This document shows positions 1-7,466 of a stretch of 64,000 nucleotides of DNA, piece after piece (position 1 is the first letter of the stretch; the number at the start of each line of letters is the position of its first letter). The DNA lies in contig NZ_BAABJI010000001.1 in the NCBI RefSeq assembly GCF_039543225.1, forward strand, positions 1,205,193 through 1,269,192, given 5' to 3'. The notes below the pieces were generated by a model, which searched no databases, was not told the origin of the DNA, and saw only the letters and a list, made by a program, of their open reading frames with translations. The stretch comes from Mucilaginibacter defluvii. Its GTDB lineage: Bacteria > Bacteroidota > Bacteroidia > Sphingobacteriales > Sphingobacteriaceae. Position numbers and translations under genes: made by a program.

Positions 1-168
1 ATTGACATCAACTGCGGTACCATCATCGAAGGGGAAGAAACCATAGCGCAGGCTGCCGAGCGTATGCTAAATTACGTGATAGAGGTAGCCAGCGGCAACA
101 TCACGCCGAAGGCAGTTAAATTAGGTCAAGACGATTTTATTCCATGGAAAAGAGGGATATCATTATAA
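1..168 (+). CDS. UxaA-family sugar-acid dehydratase, C-terminal end (partial)
   Basis: The window opens inside an open frame that ends with TAA at 166-168 and encodes about 55 residues. The segment DINCGTIIEGEETIAQAAE followed by a tail ending in FIPWKRGISL resembles the extreme C-terminus of UxaA/GarD-type altronate or galactarate dehydratases, which use iron to dehydrate sugar acids to 2-keto-3-deoxy acids. It lies 9 bp upstream of an SDR dehydrogenase and is probably the preceding gene of the fucose operon. It might therefore dehydrate L-fuconate or a related aldonate, but the active site lies outside the window, so the substrate is inference. Confidence 0.7.
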   Translation: MDINCGTIIEGEETIAQAAERMLNYVIEVASGNITPKAVKLGQDDFIPWKRGISL

Positions 169-177
169 TTATAAACC

Positions 178-942
178 ATGTTCAGTTTACAAAATAAAGT
201 AGCGGTAATTACCGGCGGCGGCAGTGGTATCGGCAAAGCCATATCATTATTATTTGCCAAACAGGGTGCTGCGGTACATATTATCGAACTAAATACGGAC
301 GCCGCAACTGATGTAGTTGCCGAGATAATAACCGCAGGTGGCAAGGCACAGGCCCATGCAGGTAATGTTACTGACCAGGCCGCGATAAGCGCCATATTCA
401 ATGGTATTGGCAAAGTGGACATACTGGTAAACAACGCCGGCATTGCCCATGTAGGCAATCTGGAAAATACCGGCGAAGCTGATTTTGAACGCATTTTCCA
501 GGTGAACGTAAAAGGCGCTTACAACTGCCTTTACGCTGCTGTACCGCTGATGAAACAGAACGGTGGCGGCGCTATACTAAACATGGCATCCATAGCTGCG
601 CATGTGGGCATTACCGACAGGTTTGCCTATAGCATGAGCAAAGGGGCGATATTTGCCATGACCTTATCGGTAGCGCGCGATTACCTGAAAGATAACATCC
701 GCTGCAACAGCATATCACCGGCGAGGGTGCATACGCCTTTTGTTGACGGTTTTATAGCCAAAAATTATCCGGATAACCAGGCCGAAATATTTGAGAAATT
801 ATCCAAAAGCCAGCCCATCGGCCGGATGGCTAAACCGGATGAAATAGCTTCGCTGGCCTTGTACCTTTGTGCTGACGAAGCGGGCTTTACTACCGGTACC
901 GATTACCCTATTGATGGTGGTTTTATTACGCTGAACAATTAA
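178..942 (+). CDS. SDR oxidoreductase, probable 2-keto-3-deoxy-L-fuconate dehydrogenase
   Basis: This is a classical short-chain dehydrogenase of 254 residues. The NAD(P)-binding motif TGGGSGIG is at residues 12-19, NNAG at 85-88, and the catalytic Ser138, Tyr151 and Lys155 (YSMSK) are all present. Asp or Glu near the end of strand beta2 (IIELNTD) suggests preference for NAD. It sits between a UxaA-type dehydratase and an FAH-family hydrolase. In the non-phosphorylative L-fucose pathway, an SDR at this step oxidises 2-keto-3-deoxy-L-fuconate to the 2,4-diketo acid, which is the best assignment from context. A second SDR at 10107-10880 could do the same job. The fold is certain; the substrate is inferred. 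Confidence 0.85.
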   Translation: MFSLQNKVAVITGGGSGIGKAISLLFAKQGAAVHIIELNTDAATDVVAEIITAGGKAQAHAGNVTDQAAISAIFNGIGKVDILVNNAGIAHVGNLENTGEADFERIFQVNVKGAYNCLYAAVPLMKQNGGGAILNMASIAAHVGITDRFAYSMSKGAIFAMTLSVARDYLKDNIRCNSISPARVHTPFVDGFIAKNYPDNQAEIFEKLSKSQPIGRMAKPDEIASLALYLCADEAGFTTGTDYPIDGGFITLNN

Positions 943-950
943 TTTGATAT

Positions 951-1808
951 ATGAAATTAATAAGATACGGTGCCGCCGGTCACGAAAAAACCGGTGTACA
1001 GATTGATGGTGTTAACTACAGTACTGCCGGTTTCGGCAGCGACTATAACGAGCAGTTTTTTGAAGCAGGTGGTATCGAAGCGCTGGCTGCTTACCTGAAA
1101 GATAACCAGAATAAACTTGAAAAGATTGATGACAGTGAGCGTTTGGGAAGTCCGATTGCCCGTCCGTCAAAAATTGTATGTATTGGTTTGAACTATGCCG
1201 ATCACGCGCACGAAACCAATGCTCCGCTGCCACCCGAGCCGGTGATCTTTTTTAAGAGTACTACTTCGCTGGTTGGTCCGTATGATAATGTGGTGATTCC
1301 TAAAAATTCCGTAAAAACGGATTGGGAAGTGGAATTGGCAGTGGTTATCGGCAAAAAGGCATCGTACGTTGAAGAGGCCGATGCTGCTGATTACATAGCC
1401 GGTTATGTACTACACAACGACGTATCAGAACGGGAATTTCAATTAGAGCGTAACGGTACCTGGGATAAAGGCAAGGGCTGCGATACCTTTGCGCCGATGG
1501 GTCCGTTTTTGGCCACGCCGGATGAATTGGGTGATATCAATAACCTCAGCCTTTGGCTAAAGGTAAATGGCGAAATCATGCAAAACGGCAGTACTTCGAA
1601 CCTTATATTCAACATACCGTTCCTGGTATCATATGTAAGCCAGTTCATGACGTTGCTGCCCGGTGATGTTATCTCAACCGGTACACCTGCAGGGGTAGGC
1701 CTTGGCTTTAAGCCGCCGGTATATCTAAAGCCCGGCGATGTAATGGAACTCGGTATTGATGGTTTGGGTTCATCAAGGCAACTGGCAGTGGCTTATGAAA
1801 AAAATTGA
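951..1808 (+). CDS. FAH-family hydrolase, probable 2,4-diketo-3-deoxy-L-fuconate hydrolase
   Basis: This 285-residue protein belongs to the fumarylacetoacetate hydrolase family. It has a short N-terminal domain (about 1-70) and the catalytic FAH domain after it. The divalent metal ligands are recognisable as Glu126 and Glu128 in DWEVELAVVIG and Asp157 in HNDVSERE; the conserved KGCDTFAPMGP segment follows at about 175-185. In the L-fucose pathway of Xanthomonas-type bacteria this family cleaves 2,4-diketo-3-deoxy-L-fuconate to pyruvate and L-lactate. The flanking SDR, lactonase and fucose dehydrogenase genes fit that role, and the downstream LutABC genes would consume the lactate. It overlaps the next gene by 14 bp, which indicates translational coupling. 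Confidence 0.88.
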   Translation: MKLIRYGAAGHEKTGVQIDGVNYSTAGFGSDYNEQFFEAGGIEALAAYLKDNQNKLEKIDDSERLGSPIARPSKIVCIGLNYADHAHETNAPLPPEPVIFFKSTTSLVGPYDNVVIPKNSVKTDWEVELAVVIGKKASYVEEADAADYIAGYVLHNDVSEREFQLERNGTWDKGKGCDTFAPMGPFLATPDELGDINNLSLWLKVNGEIMQNGSTSNLIFNIPFLVSYVSQFMTLLPGDVISTGTPAGVGLGFKPPVYLKPGDVMELGIDGLGSSRQLAVAYEKN

Positions 1809-2628
1809 TTCGCACCAGCATTTCTGGCAGTATAACCCGGTAAAGGATGCCTGGATAACCGATGATATGTCGGTAATTCAACGCGATTTTTTACCTGATG
1901 ATCTTTTGCCTTTACTGCAGCATAACCAGATTGAAGGCTGCGTGGCGGTACAGGCTGATCAAAGTGAAGCAGAGAATAACCTGTTGCTTGGGTTGGCTAA
2001 GAACGCACCGTTTGTAAAAGGTATTGTGGGATGGATTGATCTCCGCGCCGAAAATGTCGACGAGCGATTGCAATATTACAAGCAGTTTGAGCTGATGAAA
2101 GGCTTCAGGCATGTTTTACAGGCCGAAGATGCATCATTTATGCTGACTGAAGAATTTAAGCGAGGCATATCAAAGCTGGCCGCCTACGGCTTTACTTATG
2201 ATATACTTATCACAAACGAACAACTAAAAGCAGCTAATGAGCTGGTAGCATCTTTCCCCAATCAAAAGTTTGTTATTGATCATTTGGCCAAACCCGGAAT
2301 AAAAGCCGGTGATATTGACATTTGGGCAGAAGATATCACAACCATAGCCAGGCTTAAAAACGTATATTGTAAAGTATCCGGTTTTAGCACCGAGGCTGAT
2401 TGGTACCATTGGACGCTTGACGATGTCAGGCCGTACCTCGATGTTGTTTTCAGGCAGTTTGGTATAAATAGAGTGATGTATGGTTCTGACTGGCCGGTAA
2501 GCATAGTTGCGGGCGGATACAACCGGGTTATTCAAAGCCTCGAAACTTATATGCAGCAGTTTAACGCGCAGGAGCAAAGCTTGTTCTGGGGTGAAAACGC
2601 TGCTGAATTTTATAACTTAAAAAAATAA
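1795..2628 (+). CDS. Amidohydrolase family 2, probable L-fucono-1,5-lactonase
   Basis: This is a 277-residue TIM-barrel amidohydrolase. The metal-binding motif SHQHFW is at residues 6-11 and the C-terminal YGSDWPV contains the conserved Asp. These are hallmarks of the COG3618 sugar lactonases, which hydrolyse L-fucono-1,5-lactone to L-fuconate after fucose dehydrogenase acts. The ATG at 1795 is chosen because it directly precedes the conserved DSHQHFW start and overlaps the end of the FAH gene by 14 bp. An ATG 39 bp further upstream would only add out-of-family residues. It probably works in the cytoplasm as step two of the fucose route. Confidence 0.87.
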   Translation: MKKIDSHQHFWQYNPVKDAWITDDMSVIQRDFLPDDLLPLLQHNQIEGCVAVQADQSEAENNLLLGLAKNAPFVKGIVGWIDLRAENVDERLQYYKQFELMKGFRHVLQAEDASFMLTEEFKRGISKLAAYGFTYDILITNEQLKAANELVASFPNQKFVIDHLAKPGIKAGDIDIWAEDITTIARLKNVYCKVSGFSTEADWYHWTLDDVRPYLDVVFRQFGINRVMYGSDWPVSIVAGGYNRVIQSLETYMQQFNAQEQSLFWGENAAEFYNLKK

Positions 2629-2638
2629 CTGGTCTTTT

Positions 2639-3421
2639 ATGGATCTGAAACTCAAGGATAAGGTAATTATTGTTACCGGCGGAGCGCGGGGCATAGGCAA
2701 AGGCATTGTGCAGGTATTGGCTAATGAGGGTGCCATTGTGGCCATTGTAAGCCGTACCGAAACCGAGAATTTAAAAACACTTGGCGAGGTAGAAGCGGCA
2801 GGTGGTACCGGCTTCCAGGTAGTGGCCGAGCTTTCAAACCCTGAAGCCAGCAAAGCCGCGGTTGAAGCGGTTGTTGCCCGCTATGGCCGCATTGACGGAC
2901 TGGTGAACAACGCAGGCGAAAATGACGGCGTTGGGTTGCAAAGCGGTAACTACAATAAATTCATGCAATCGCTTCACAAAAACCTGGTGCACTATTATAT
3001 GATGGCGCACCATGCGTTGCCTTACCTGATTGAAAGTCAGGGAAGCATAGTTAATATAACTTCAAAAACAGCCGAGACAGGTCAGGGCGGAACATCCGCT
3101 TACGCGGCTTCAAACGGTGGCCGAAACGCGCTTACCCGCGAGTGGGCAGTTGAATTACTGCCGCACAACATCCGTGTAAACGCGGTTGTGGTTGCGGAGT
3201 GTTACACGCCGTTATATGAGCGCTGGATACAAACGCTGGGCAATCCGGAAGAAAAACTCAAAGAGATCACCTCAAAAATACCTTTAGGCAATCGGATGAC
3301 GACTACCGAAGAATTGGGCAACGCCGTGGCGTTCCTACTATCGCCGGTATCGAGCCATACCACCGGGCAACTGATTTATGTTGATGGGGGTTATGTGCAT
3401 CTGGACAGGGCCATATCCTAA
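2639..3421 (+). CDS. SDR oxidoreductase, probable L-fucose 1-dehydrogenase (catalytic Lys replaced by Asn)
   Basis: This 260-residue SDR has TGGARGIG at 13-20, NNAG at 90-93, Ser142 and Tyr155. The residue four after the catalytic Tyr is Asn159 (YAASN; codon AAC at 3113-3115) instead of the near-universal Lys. Features such as NLVHYYMMAHHALP, TGQGGTS, LTREWAVELLP and the tail GGYVHLDRAIS resemble characterised L-fucose dehydrogenases, as recalled from Burkholderia-type enzymes. Its position just after the lactonase supports oxidation of L-fucose to L-fucono-1,5-lactone. Either another residue replaces the Lys or catalysis is altered. The functional call is fairly strong by context; activity has not been shown. 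Confidence 0.83.
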   Translation: MDLKLKDKVIIVTGGARGIGKGIVQVLANEGAIVAIVSRTETENLKTLGEVEAAGGTGFQVVAELSNPEASKAAVEAVVARYGRIDGLVNNAGENDGVGLQSGNYNKFMQSLHKNLVHYYMMAHHALPYLIESQGSIVNITSKTAETGQGGTSAYAASNGGRNALTREWAVELLPHNIRVNAVVVAECYTPLYERWIQTLGNPEEKLKEITSKIPLGNRMTTTEELGNAVAFLLSPVSSHTTGQLIYVDGGYVHLDRAIS

Positions 3422-3433
3422 ATATTTGTGCAG

Positions 3434-4174
3434 ATGAAGGTCGGGTTATTTGTTCCGTGCTATATAAACCAGTTTTACCCCAAGGTAGCTATTGATACGC
3501 TGGAACTTTTAGAGAAATTTGGGCTTGAAGTGGGTTATCCGCTCAATCAAACCTGTTGCGGGCAGCCGATGGCCAATTCGGGTTACGAGCATTTAACCGG
3601 TTCAACCAACGAGCTGTTTACCCAAAACTTTGCCGGGTACGATTATATTGTGTCGCCATCCGGCAGTTGTACGCTGCATATTAAGGATCATTTACACTCA
3701 GATGAAGCTCCTGCCGAAGCGAAGAATATCCGCTCACGCATTTATGAGCTCACCGAGTTTTTAACGGATATCATTAAGATTGATAACATTAAAGCCAGCT
3801 TTCCGTACCGGGTAGGGCTGCACCAAAGTTGCCATGGGCAACGTGGACTAAAACTTGCGCAAATGACGGAGCTTACCGCGCCTGCCTTCTCCAAACCGGA
3901 GCAACTGCTCAAAATGGTTAACGGCATTGAACTGGTGCCTTTAACCCGTGCCGACGAATGCTGCGGCTTTGGCGGCACGTTTTGCGTGGCTGAGGAAGCG
4001 GTATCCGTAAAAATGGGAAAGGACCGAGTGGCTGATCACATAAAAAACAACGCCGAATACATTACCGCGGCCGATATGAGCTGCCTGATGCACATGGAAG
4101 GCATCCTGAAACGCCAGAAAAGCCCGGTAAAAGTGGTGCATATTGCTGAAATTTTAAACGCAGCTATGGTATGA
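3434..4174 (+). CDS. lutA: Lactate utilization protein A, CCG-domain (Fe-S) oxidoreductase subunit
   Basis: A protein of 246 residues with two cysteine-rich CCG domains: QTCCGQP near residues 40-46 and ECCGFGG near 180. These domains bind non-canonical Fe-S clusters in LutA, GlpC and heterodisulfide reductase relatives. ATG 3434 is preferred over a GTG two codons earlier because homologues begin MKVGLFVPC. It heads a compact lutABC set (4-bp overlaps with lutB). In the Lut system the complex oxidises L-lactate to pyruvate. Placement directly after the fucose dehydrogenase suggests it consumes L-lactate produced by the FAH-type hydrolase upstream. Confidence 0.9.
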   Translation: MKVGLFVPCYINQFYPKVAIDTLELLEKFGLEVGYPLNQTCCGQPMANSGYEHLTGSTNELFTQNFAGYDYIVSPSGSCTLHIKDHLHSDEAPAEAKNIRSRIYELTEFLTDIIKIDNIKASFPYRVGLHQSCHGQRGLKLAQMTELTAPAFSKPEQLLKMVNGIELVPLTRADECCGFGGTFCVAEEAVSVKMGKDRVADHIKNNAEYITAADMSCLMHMEGILKRQKSPVKVVHIAEILNAAMV

Positions 4175-5553
4175 GTGCAGGAAAGGATCACGCGGCATTA
4201 GCCCAGGTTTTTAACAACGACGAAAACCGTGTAGACTGGCACGATGAAACCCTGTGGTTTGTGCGTGCCAAGCGCGACCGCGCCAGTCATGGTATACCTG
4301 ACTGGGAACTACTGCGAGAAACAGCATCGCAAATAAAACATAACGTACTCTCAAACATGCATAATTACCTGGTGCAGTTTGAAGAGAATGCCCTTACCAA
4401 CGGCATCAAAATACATTGGGCCGCTGATGCCGCTGAGCATAACGCCATCGTGTTATCCATCCTGAAAGAAAAGGGAATTGACCGTATGGTGAAAAGCAAA
4501 TCCATGCTTACTGAGGAATGCCATTTGAATGATTTTTTGCAGGATAACGGTGTCGAGGTAATTGATTCTGACCTGGGTGAACGTATTGTTCAACTGGCTA
4601 AAGAACCACCCAGCCATATTGTGCTGCCTTGCATCCATAAGAAAAAGGAAGAGATAGGCGATATATTTCACGAGCATTTAGGTACAGCCGCCGGCGAATC
4701 TGACCCGCAGATACTGACAGAAACCGCCCGACAACACCTGCGCGAAATATTTATAACCCGCCGTGCCGCGCTAACCGGCGTAAATTTCGCCATTGCCGAA
4801 ACAGGCGAGTTTGTGGTTTGTACCAACGAAGGTAATGCCGATATGGGCGCCCATTTAGCCGATGTACACATAGCCAGTATGGGCTTTGAAAAGCTGATCC
4901 CCCAGCGTAAACACCTCAGCGTGTTTTTACGTTTGCTTACGCGCAGCGCCACAGGGCAGCCCATTACTACGTATTCAAGTCATTTTAAAAAGCCGCGCCC
5001 CGGCCAGCAAATGCACATCATTATTGTGGATAACGGGCGCAGCATACAGTTAGGCCGCGAAGATTTCCGTAACTCATTAAAGTGCATCCGTTGTGGCGCT
5101 TGTATGAATACCTGCCCGGTTTACCGCCGTAGTGGGGGGCATAGTTACCATACGGCTGTGGCAGGGCCAATAGGCTCTATACTGGCACCCAACCTGGATA
5201 TGGAAAAGTACGCCGACCTGCCATTCGCATCAACGCTTTGCGGGTCATGTTCCAACGTTTGTCCGGTTAAAATTGATATTCACGATCAGTTATATAAATG
5301 GCGGCAGGTGATCGTAAAAAACGGTTACTCCACCAAAACCAAAACAGCCATGATGAAGGGCATGACCCTGGCTTTATCATCCCCGGCAATATTTAACCTG
5401 TCGGGTAAGGCCGGCAGGTTGGCTTTAAGATATATCCCGTTCGCGGTAAATAATGGCCTTAACCCCTGGTTCAAGCAGCGCGATATGCCGACACCACCGG
5501 AGGACTCATTTACCGACTGGTACAAGAAGAACCGGAAAGGAGAGAAGCCATGA
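4171..5553 (+). CDS. lutB: Lactate utilization protein B, iron-sulfur protein with LUD domain
   Basis: This is a 460-residue LutB-type subunit. The N-terminal two thirds is a LUD domain (about 60-300). The C-terminal part is ferredoxin-like with CIRCGACMNTCP from Cys305 and a second cluster motif CGSCSNVCP from Cys357, ligating [4Fe-4S] clusters. The gene overlaps lutA by ATGA at 4171-4174 and lutC by 4 bp at 5550-5553, as expected for a stoichiometric complex. It would pass electrons from L-lactate to a cytosolic or quinone acceptor. The short C-terminal tail after the cluster domain carries the usual DUF3390-like region. Confidence 0.92.
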   Translation: MSAGKDHAALAQVFNNDENRVDWHDETLWFVRAKRDRASHGIPDWELLRETASQIKHNVLSNMHNYLVQFEENALTNGIKIHWAADAAEHNAIVLSILKEKGIDRMVKSKSMLTEECHLNDFLQDNGVEVIDSDLGERIVQLAKEPPSHIVLPCIHKKKEEIGDIFHEHLGTAAGESDPQILTETARQHLREIFITRRAALTGVNFAIAETGEFVVCTNEGNADMGAHLADVHIASMGFEKLIPQRKHLSVFLRLLTRSATGQPITTYSSHFKKPRPGQQMHIIIVDNGRSIQLGREDFRNSLKCIRCGACMNTCPVYRRSGGHSYHTAVAGPIGSILAPNLDMEKYADLPFASTLCGSCSNVCPVKIDIHDQLYKWRQVIVKNGYSTKTKTAMMKGMTLALSSPAIFNLSGKAGRLALRYIPFAVNNGLNPWFKQRDMPTPPEDSFTDWYKKNRKGEKP

Positions 5554-6128
5554 GCCGTGAAAGCATCCTGAATGCCATCAAACAAAATCAACCTGAACTT
5601 AGTCCTTTACCGACCGAGGTTGACTTCTGCTTTGAAGATATTAATCCGGTAGAGAAATTTAAACAGGTACTGGAATTTATTGGCGGCAAATTGCATGCCG
5701 TAAGTAACTATGCTGAAGCTAAGGAATATCTCGATTCGGTAATGCCACCCGCAGGGCAATGGATAACTGCTGTTCCTGAATTTCAGGATCATGCTGCTTT
5801 TGTTGAACCCGGAGATCCGCACCTGCTTGAAAATGTGGATGTAGCCATAATAAAAGGCCACTTTGGTGTTGCCGAAAATGGTGCCGTTTGGGTAACGGAG
5901 GAATTAATGGGTGCACGTGCTTTACCGTTTATTACGCAGCACCTGGTTATCCTGCTAAACAAAAACAACGTAGTGCCGCTGATGCAACAGGCTTACCAGT
6001 TAATAGCTGATAAGGAGTACGGTTATGCCGCGTTTATTGCTGGCCCCTCAAAAACCGCTGATATTGAGCAGTCGCTGGTGATAGGAGCGCATGGCCCGCG
6101 TAGTTTAACCGTAATCTTAACAGATTAG
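5550..6128 (+). CDS. lutC: Lactate utilization protein C, LUD domain protein
   Basis: This 192-residue protein is a stand-alone LUD domain. The characteristic C-terminal motif GPSKTADIEQSLVIGAHGP lies near residues 165-184 and AENGAVWVTEE near 110-120. LutC is the third subunit needed for L-lactate oxidation with LutA and LutB. It ends the left-hand fucose operon; an AT-rich gap of about 100 bp with a new promoter separates it from galK. No obvious terminator hairpin is visible after the stop, so some read-through into galK is possible. Confidence 0.9.
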   Translation: MSRESILNAIKQNQPELSPLPTEVDFCFEDINPVEKFKQVLEFIGGKLHAVSNYAEAKEYLDSVMPPAGQWITAVPEFQDHAAFVEPGDPHLLENVDVAIIKGHFGVAENGAVWVTEELMGARALPFITQHLVILLNKNNVVPLMQQAYQLIADKEYGYAAFIAGPSKTADIEQSLVIGAHGPRSLTVILTD

Positions 6129-6184
6129 CAATCTTAAAGCATTATCCGCCAGTTATTTACTTAATTAAAAAAATTAAGGTTAAA

Positions 6185-6215
6185 TTTTTATATTTTCAAA
6201 ATATATGTAAATTTG
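6185..6215 (+). promoter_or_regulatory. Bacteroidota-type promoter of galK
   Basis: A perfect -7 element TAAATTTG lies at 6208-6215. A T-rich -33 candidate (TTTT, 6185-6188) stands 19 bp upstream, the usual Bacteroidota spacing. The expected transcript start near 6221 excludes a possible TTG start codon at 6213 for galK and supports ATG 6234. Confidence 0.6.
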
Positions 6216-6233
6216 ACAGTTAACACAATTATA

Positions 6234-7397
6234 ATGACCGTAACAGATATTTTCAAAAGCATTTTTGAGGCGGAGCCTTTAGTGGTGCAATCGCCGGGGC
6301 GTATTAACCTTTTGGGTGAACATACCGATTATAACGAAGGCTTTGTATTGCCTGCCGCCGTAAACAAATATGCTACGGTTGCTGTAAGCGCTAACGATAC
6401 CGGCAATATTGTAATGCACTCGGTGCAGTTTAATAAAACCGTGACCGTAGCCTTAGCCGATATTGCCCCACAAACCGAAAATTCATGGACTAACTATGTA
6501 TTAGGCGTTACGGACGGCTTGATACATGGCGGCAAAAAGGTTACCGGTTTTAATATCGCTGTTGACGGTGATATTCCAATCGGTGCCGGTATGTCATCAT
6601 CAGCAGGTATATCATGCGCAGTAGCTTTCGCGCTGAATGAATTATTTAGCCTGGGCCTTACCCGCGAACAACTGGCACGCACTGCACAATGGGCTGAGCA
6701 TAACTATGCCGGTGTGGCCTGCGGCATAATGGATCAGTTTGCCAGCTTGTTTGGCAAGGCTAACCACCTGATCCAACTGGATTGCCGTAGCATGGAGTAT
6801 AAATATGTGCCTATTGAGATGGAAGGTTACGCACTGGTATTATTTAATACCAACGTGAAACATAACCTGGCTTCCACCGAATATAACCAGCGCCGCCAGC
6901 AATGCGAAAAAGGTGTTGCCCTGGTAAAAGAGAAATATCCGCAGGTAAACAGCCTGCGCGACGTAACGATGGATATGCTGCACGAACTGGTTGAACCGGT
7001 TGATGTATCAACCTATACCCGTTGCAAATACGTGGTTGAGGAGAATGACCGCCTGCTTAACGGTTGTGAAGACCTGCGCAAAGGCGATCTGGAAGCTTTT
7101 GGTAAAAAGATGTTCGCTACACACCATGGCTTGTCGCAAGAGTATAACGTGAGCTGTCCTGAACTGGACTTTTTGGTTGATGCTGTACGCAATGATGCTG
7201 ATGTATTAGGTGCGCGTATGATGGGTGGCGGCTTTGGTGGTTGCACCATCAACCTGATTAAAGAGGATGCGATAGACAAAATAGCCAAAGACCTGGCACC
7301 AAAATATGAAGCCGCTATGGGCAAACCGCTTACTACCTATGTGGTATTAACCGGCGATGGTACATCAATCGTATCAAAACCTGTTGTAGCAGCTTAA
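6234..7397 (+). CDS. galK: Galactokinase
   Basis: This 387-residue GHMP kinase phosphorylates D-galactose with ATP to galactose-1-phosphate, the entry to the Leloir pathway. The galactokinase signature GRINLLGEHTDYNEGFV is near residue 24, the ATP-binding PIGAGMSSSAG loop near 115, and the C-terminal GARMMGGGFGGCTI motif near 330. ATG 6234 is chosen because a TTG start at 6213 would lie inside the -7 promoter element. The gene does not belong to the fucose route but fits the two alpha-galactosidases nearby, which would release galactose. It converges on the alpha-galactosidase gene across a strong terminator. Confidence 0.96.
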   Translation: MTVTDIFKSIFEAEPLVVQSPGRINLLGEHTDYNEGFVLPAAVNKYATVAVSANDTGNIVMHSVQFNKTVTVALADIAPQTENSWTNYVLGVTDGLIHGGKKVTGFNIAVDGDIPIGAGMSSSAGISCAVAFALNELFSLGLTREQLARTAQWAEHNYAGVACGIMDQFASLFGKANHLIQLDCRSMEYKYVPIEMEGYALVLFNTNVKHNLASTEYNQRRQQCEKGVALVKEKYPQVNSLRDVTMDMLHELVEPVDVSTYTRCKYVVEENDRLLNGCEDLRKGDLEAFGKKMFATHHGLSQEYNVSCPELDFLVDAVRNDADVLGARMMGGGFGGCTINLIKEDAIDKIAKDLAPKYEAAMGKPLTTYVVLTGDGTSIVSKPVVAA

Positions 7398-7410
7398 CCG
7401 CATAAGCGAT

Positions 7411-7448
7411 AAAAAAAAGGCCGGATGTATAAACATCCGGCCTTTTTT
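7411..7448. terminator. Bidirectional intrinsic terminator between galK and alpha-galactosidase
   Basis: A perfect stem pairs 7415-7428 with 7433-7446 around a 4-base ATAA loop, GC-rich at its base (GGCCGGATGT). It is flanked by A8 on the left and T6 on the right, so it can end transcription in both directions between two convergent genes. Confidence 0.9.
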
Positions 7449-7466
7449 AATGGTATAGGGTTTGGG

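Noticed and set aside
6213..6233. TTG start for galK
   Set aside because: It lies within the -7 element TAAATTTG (6208-6215), so it would be ahead of the transcript start.
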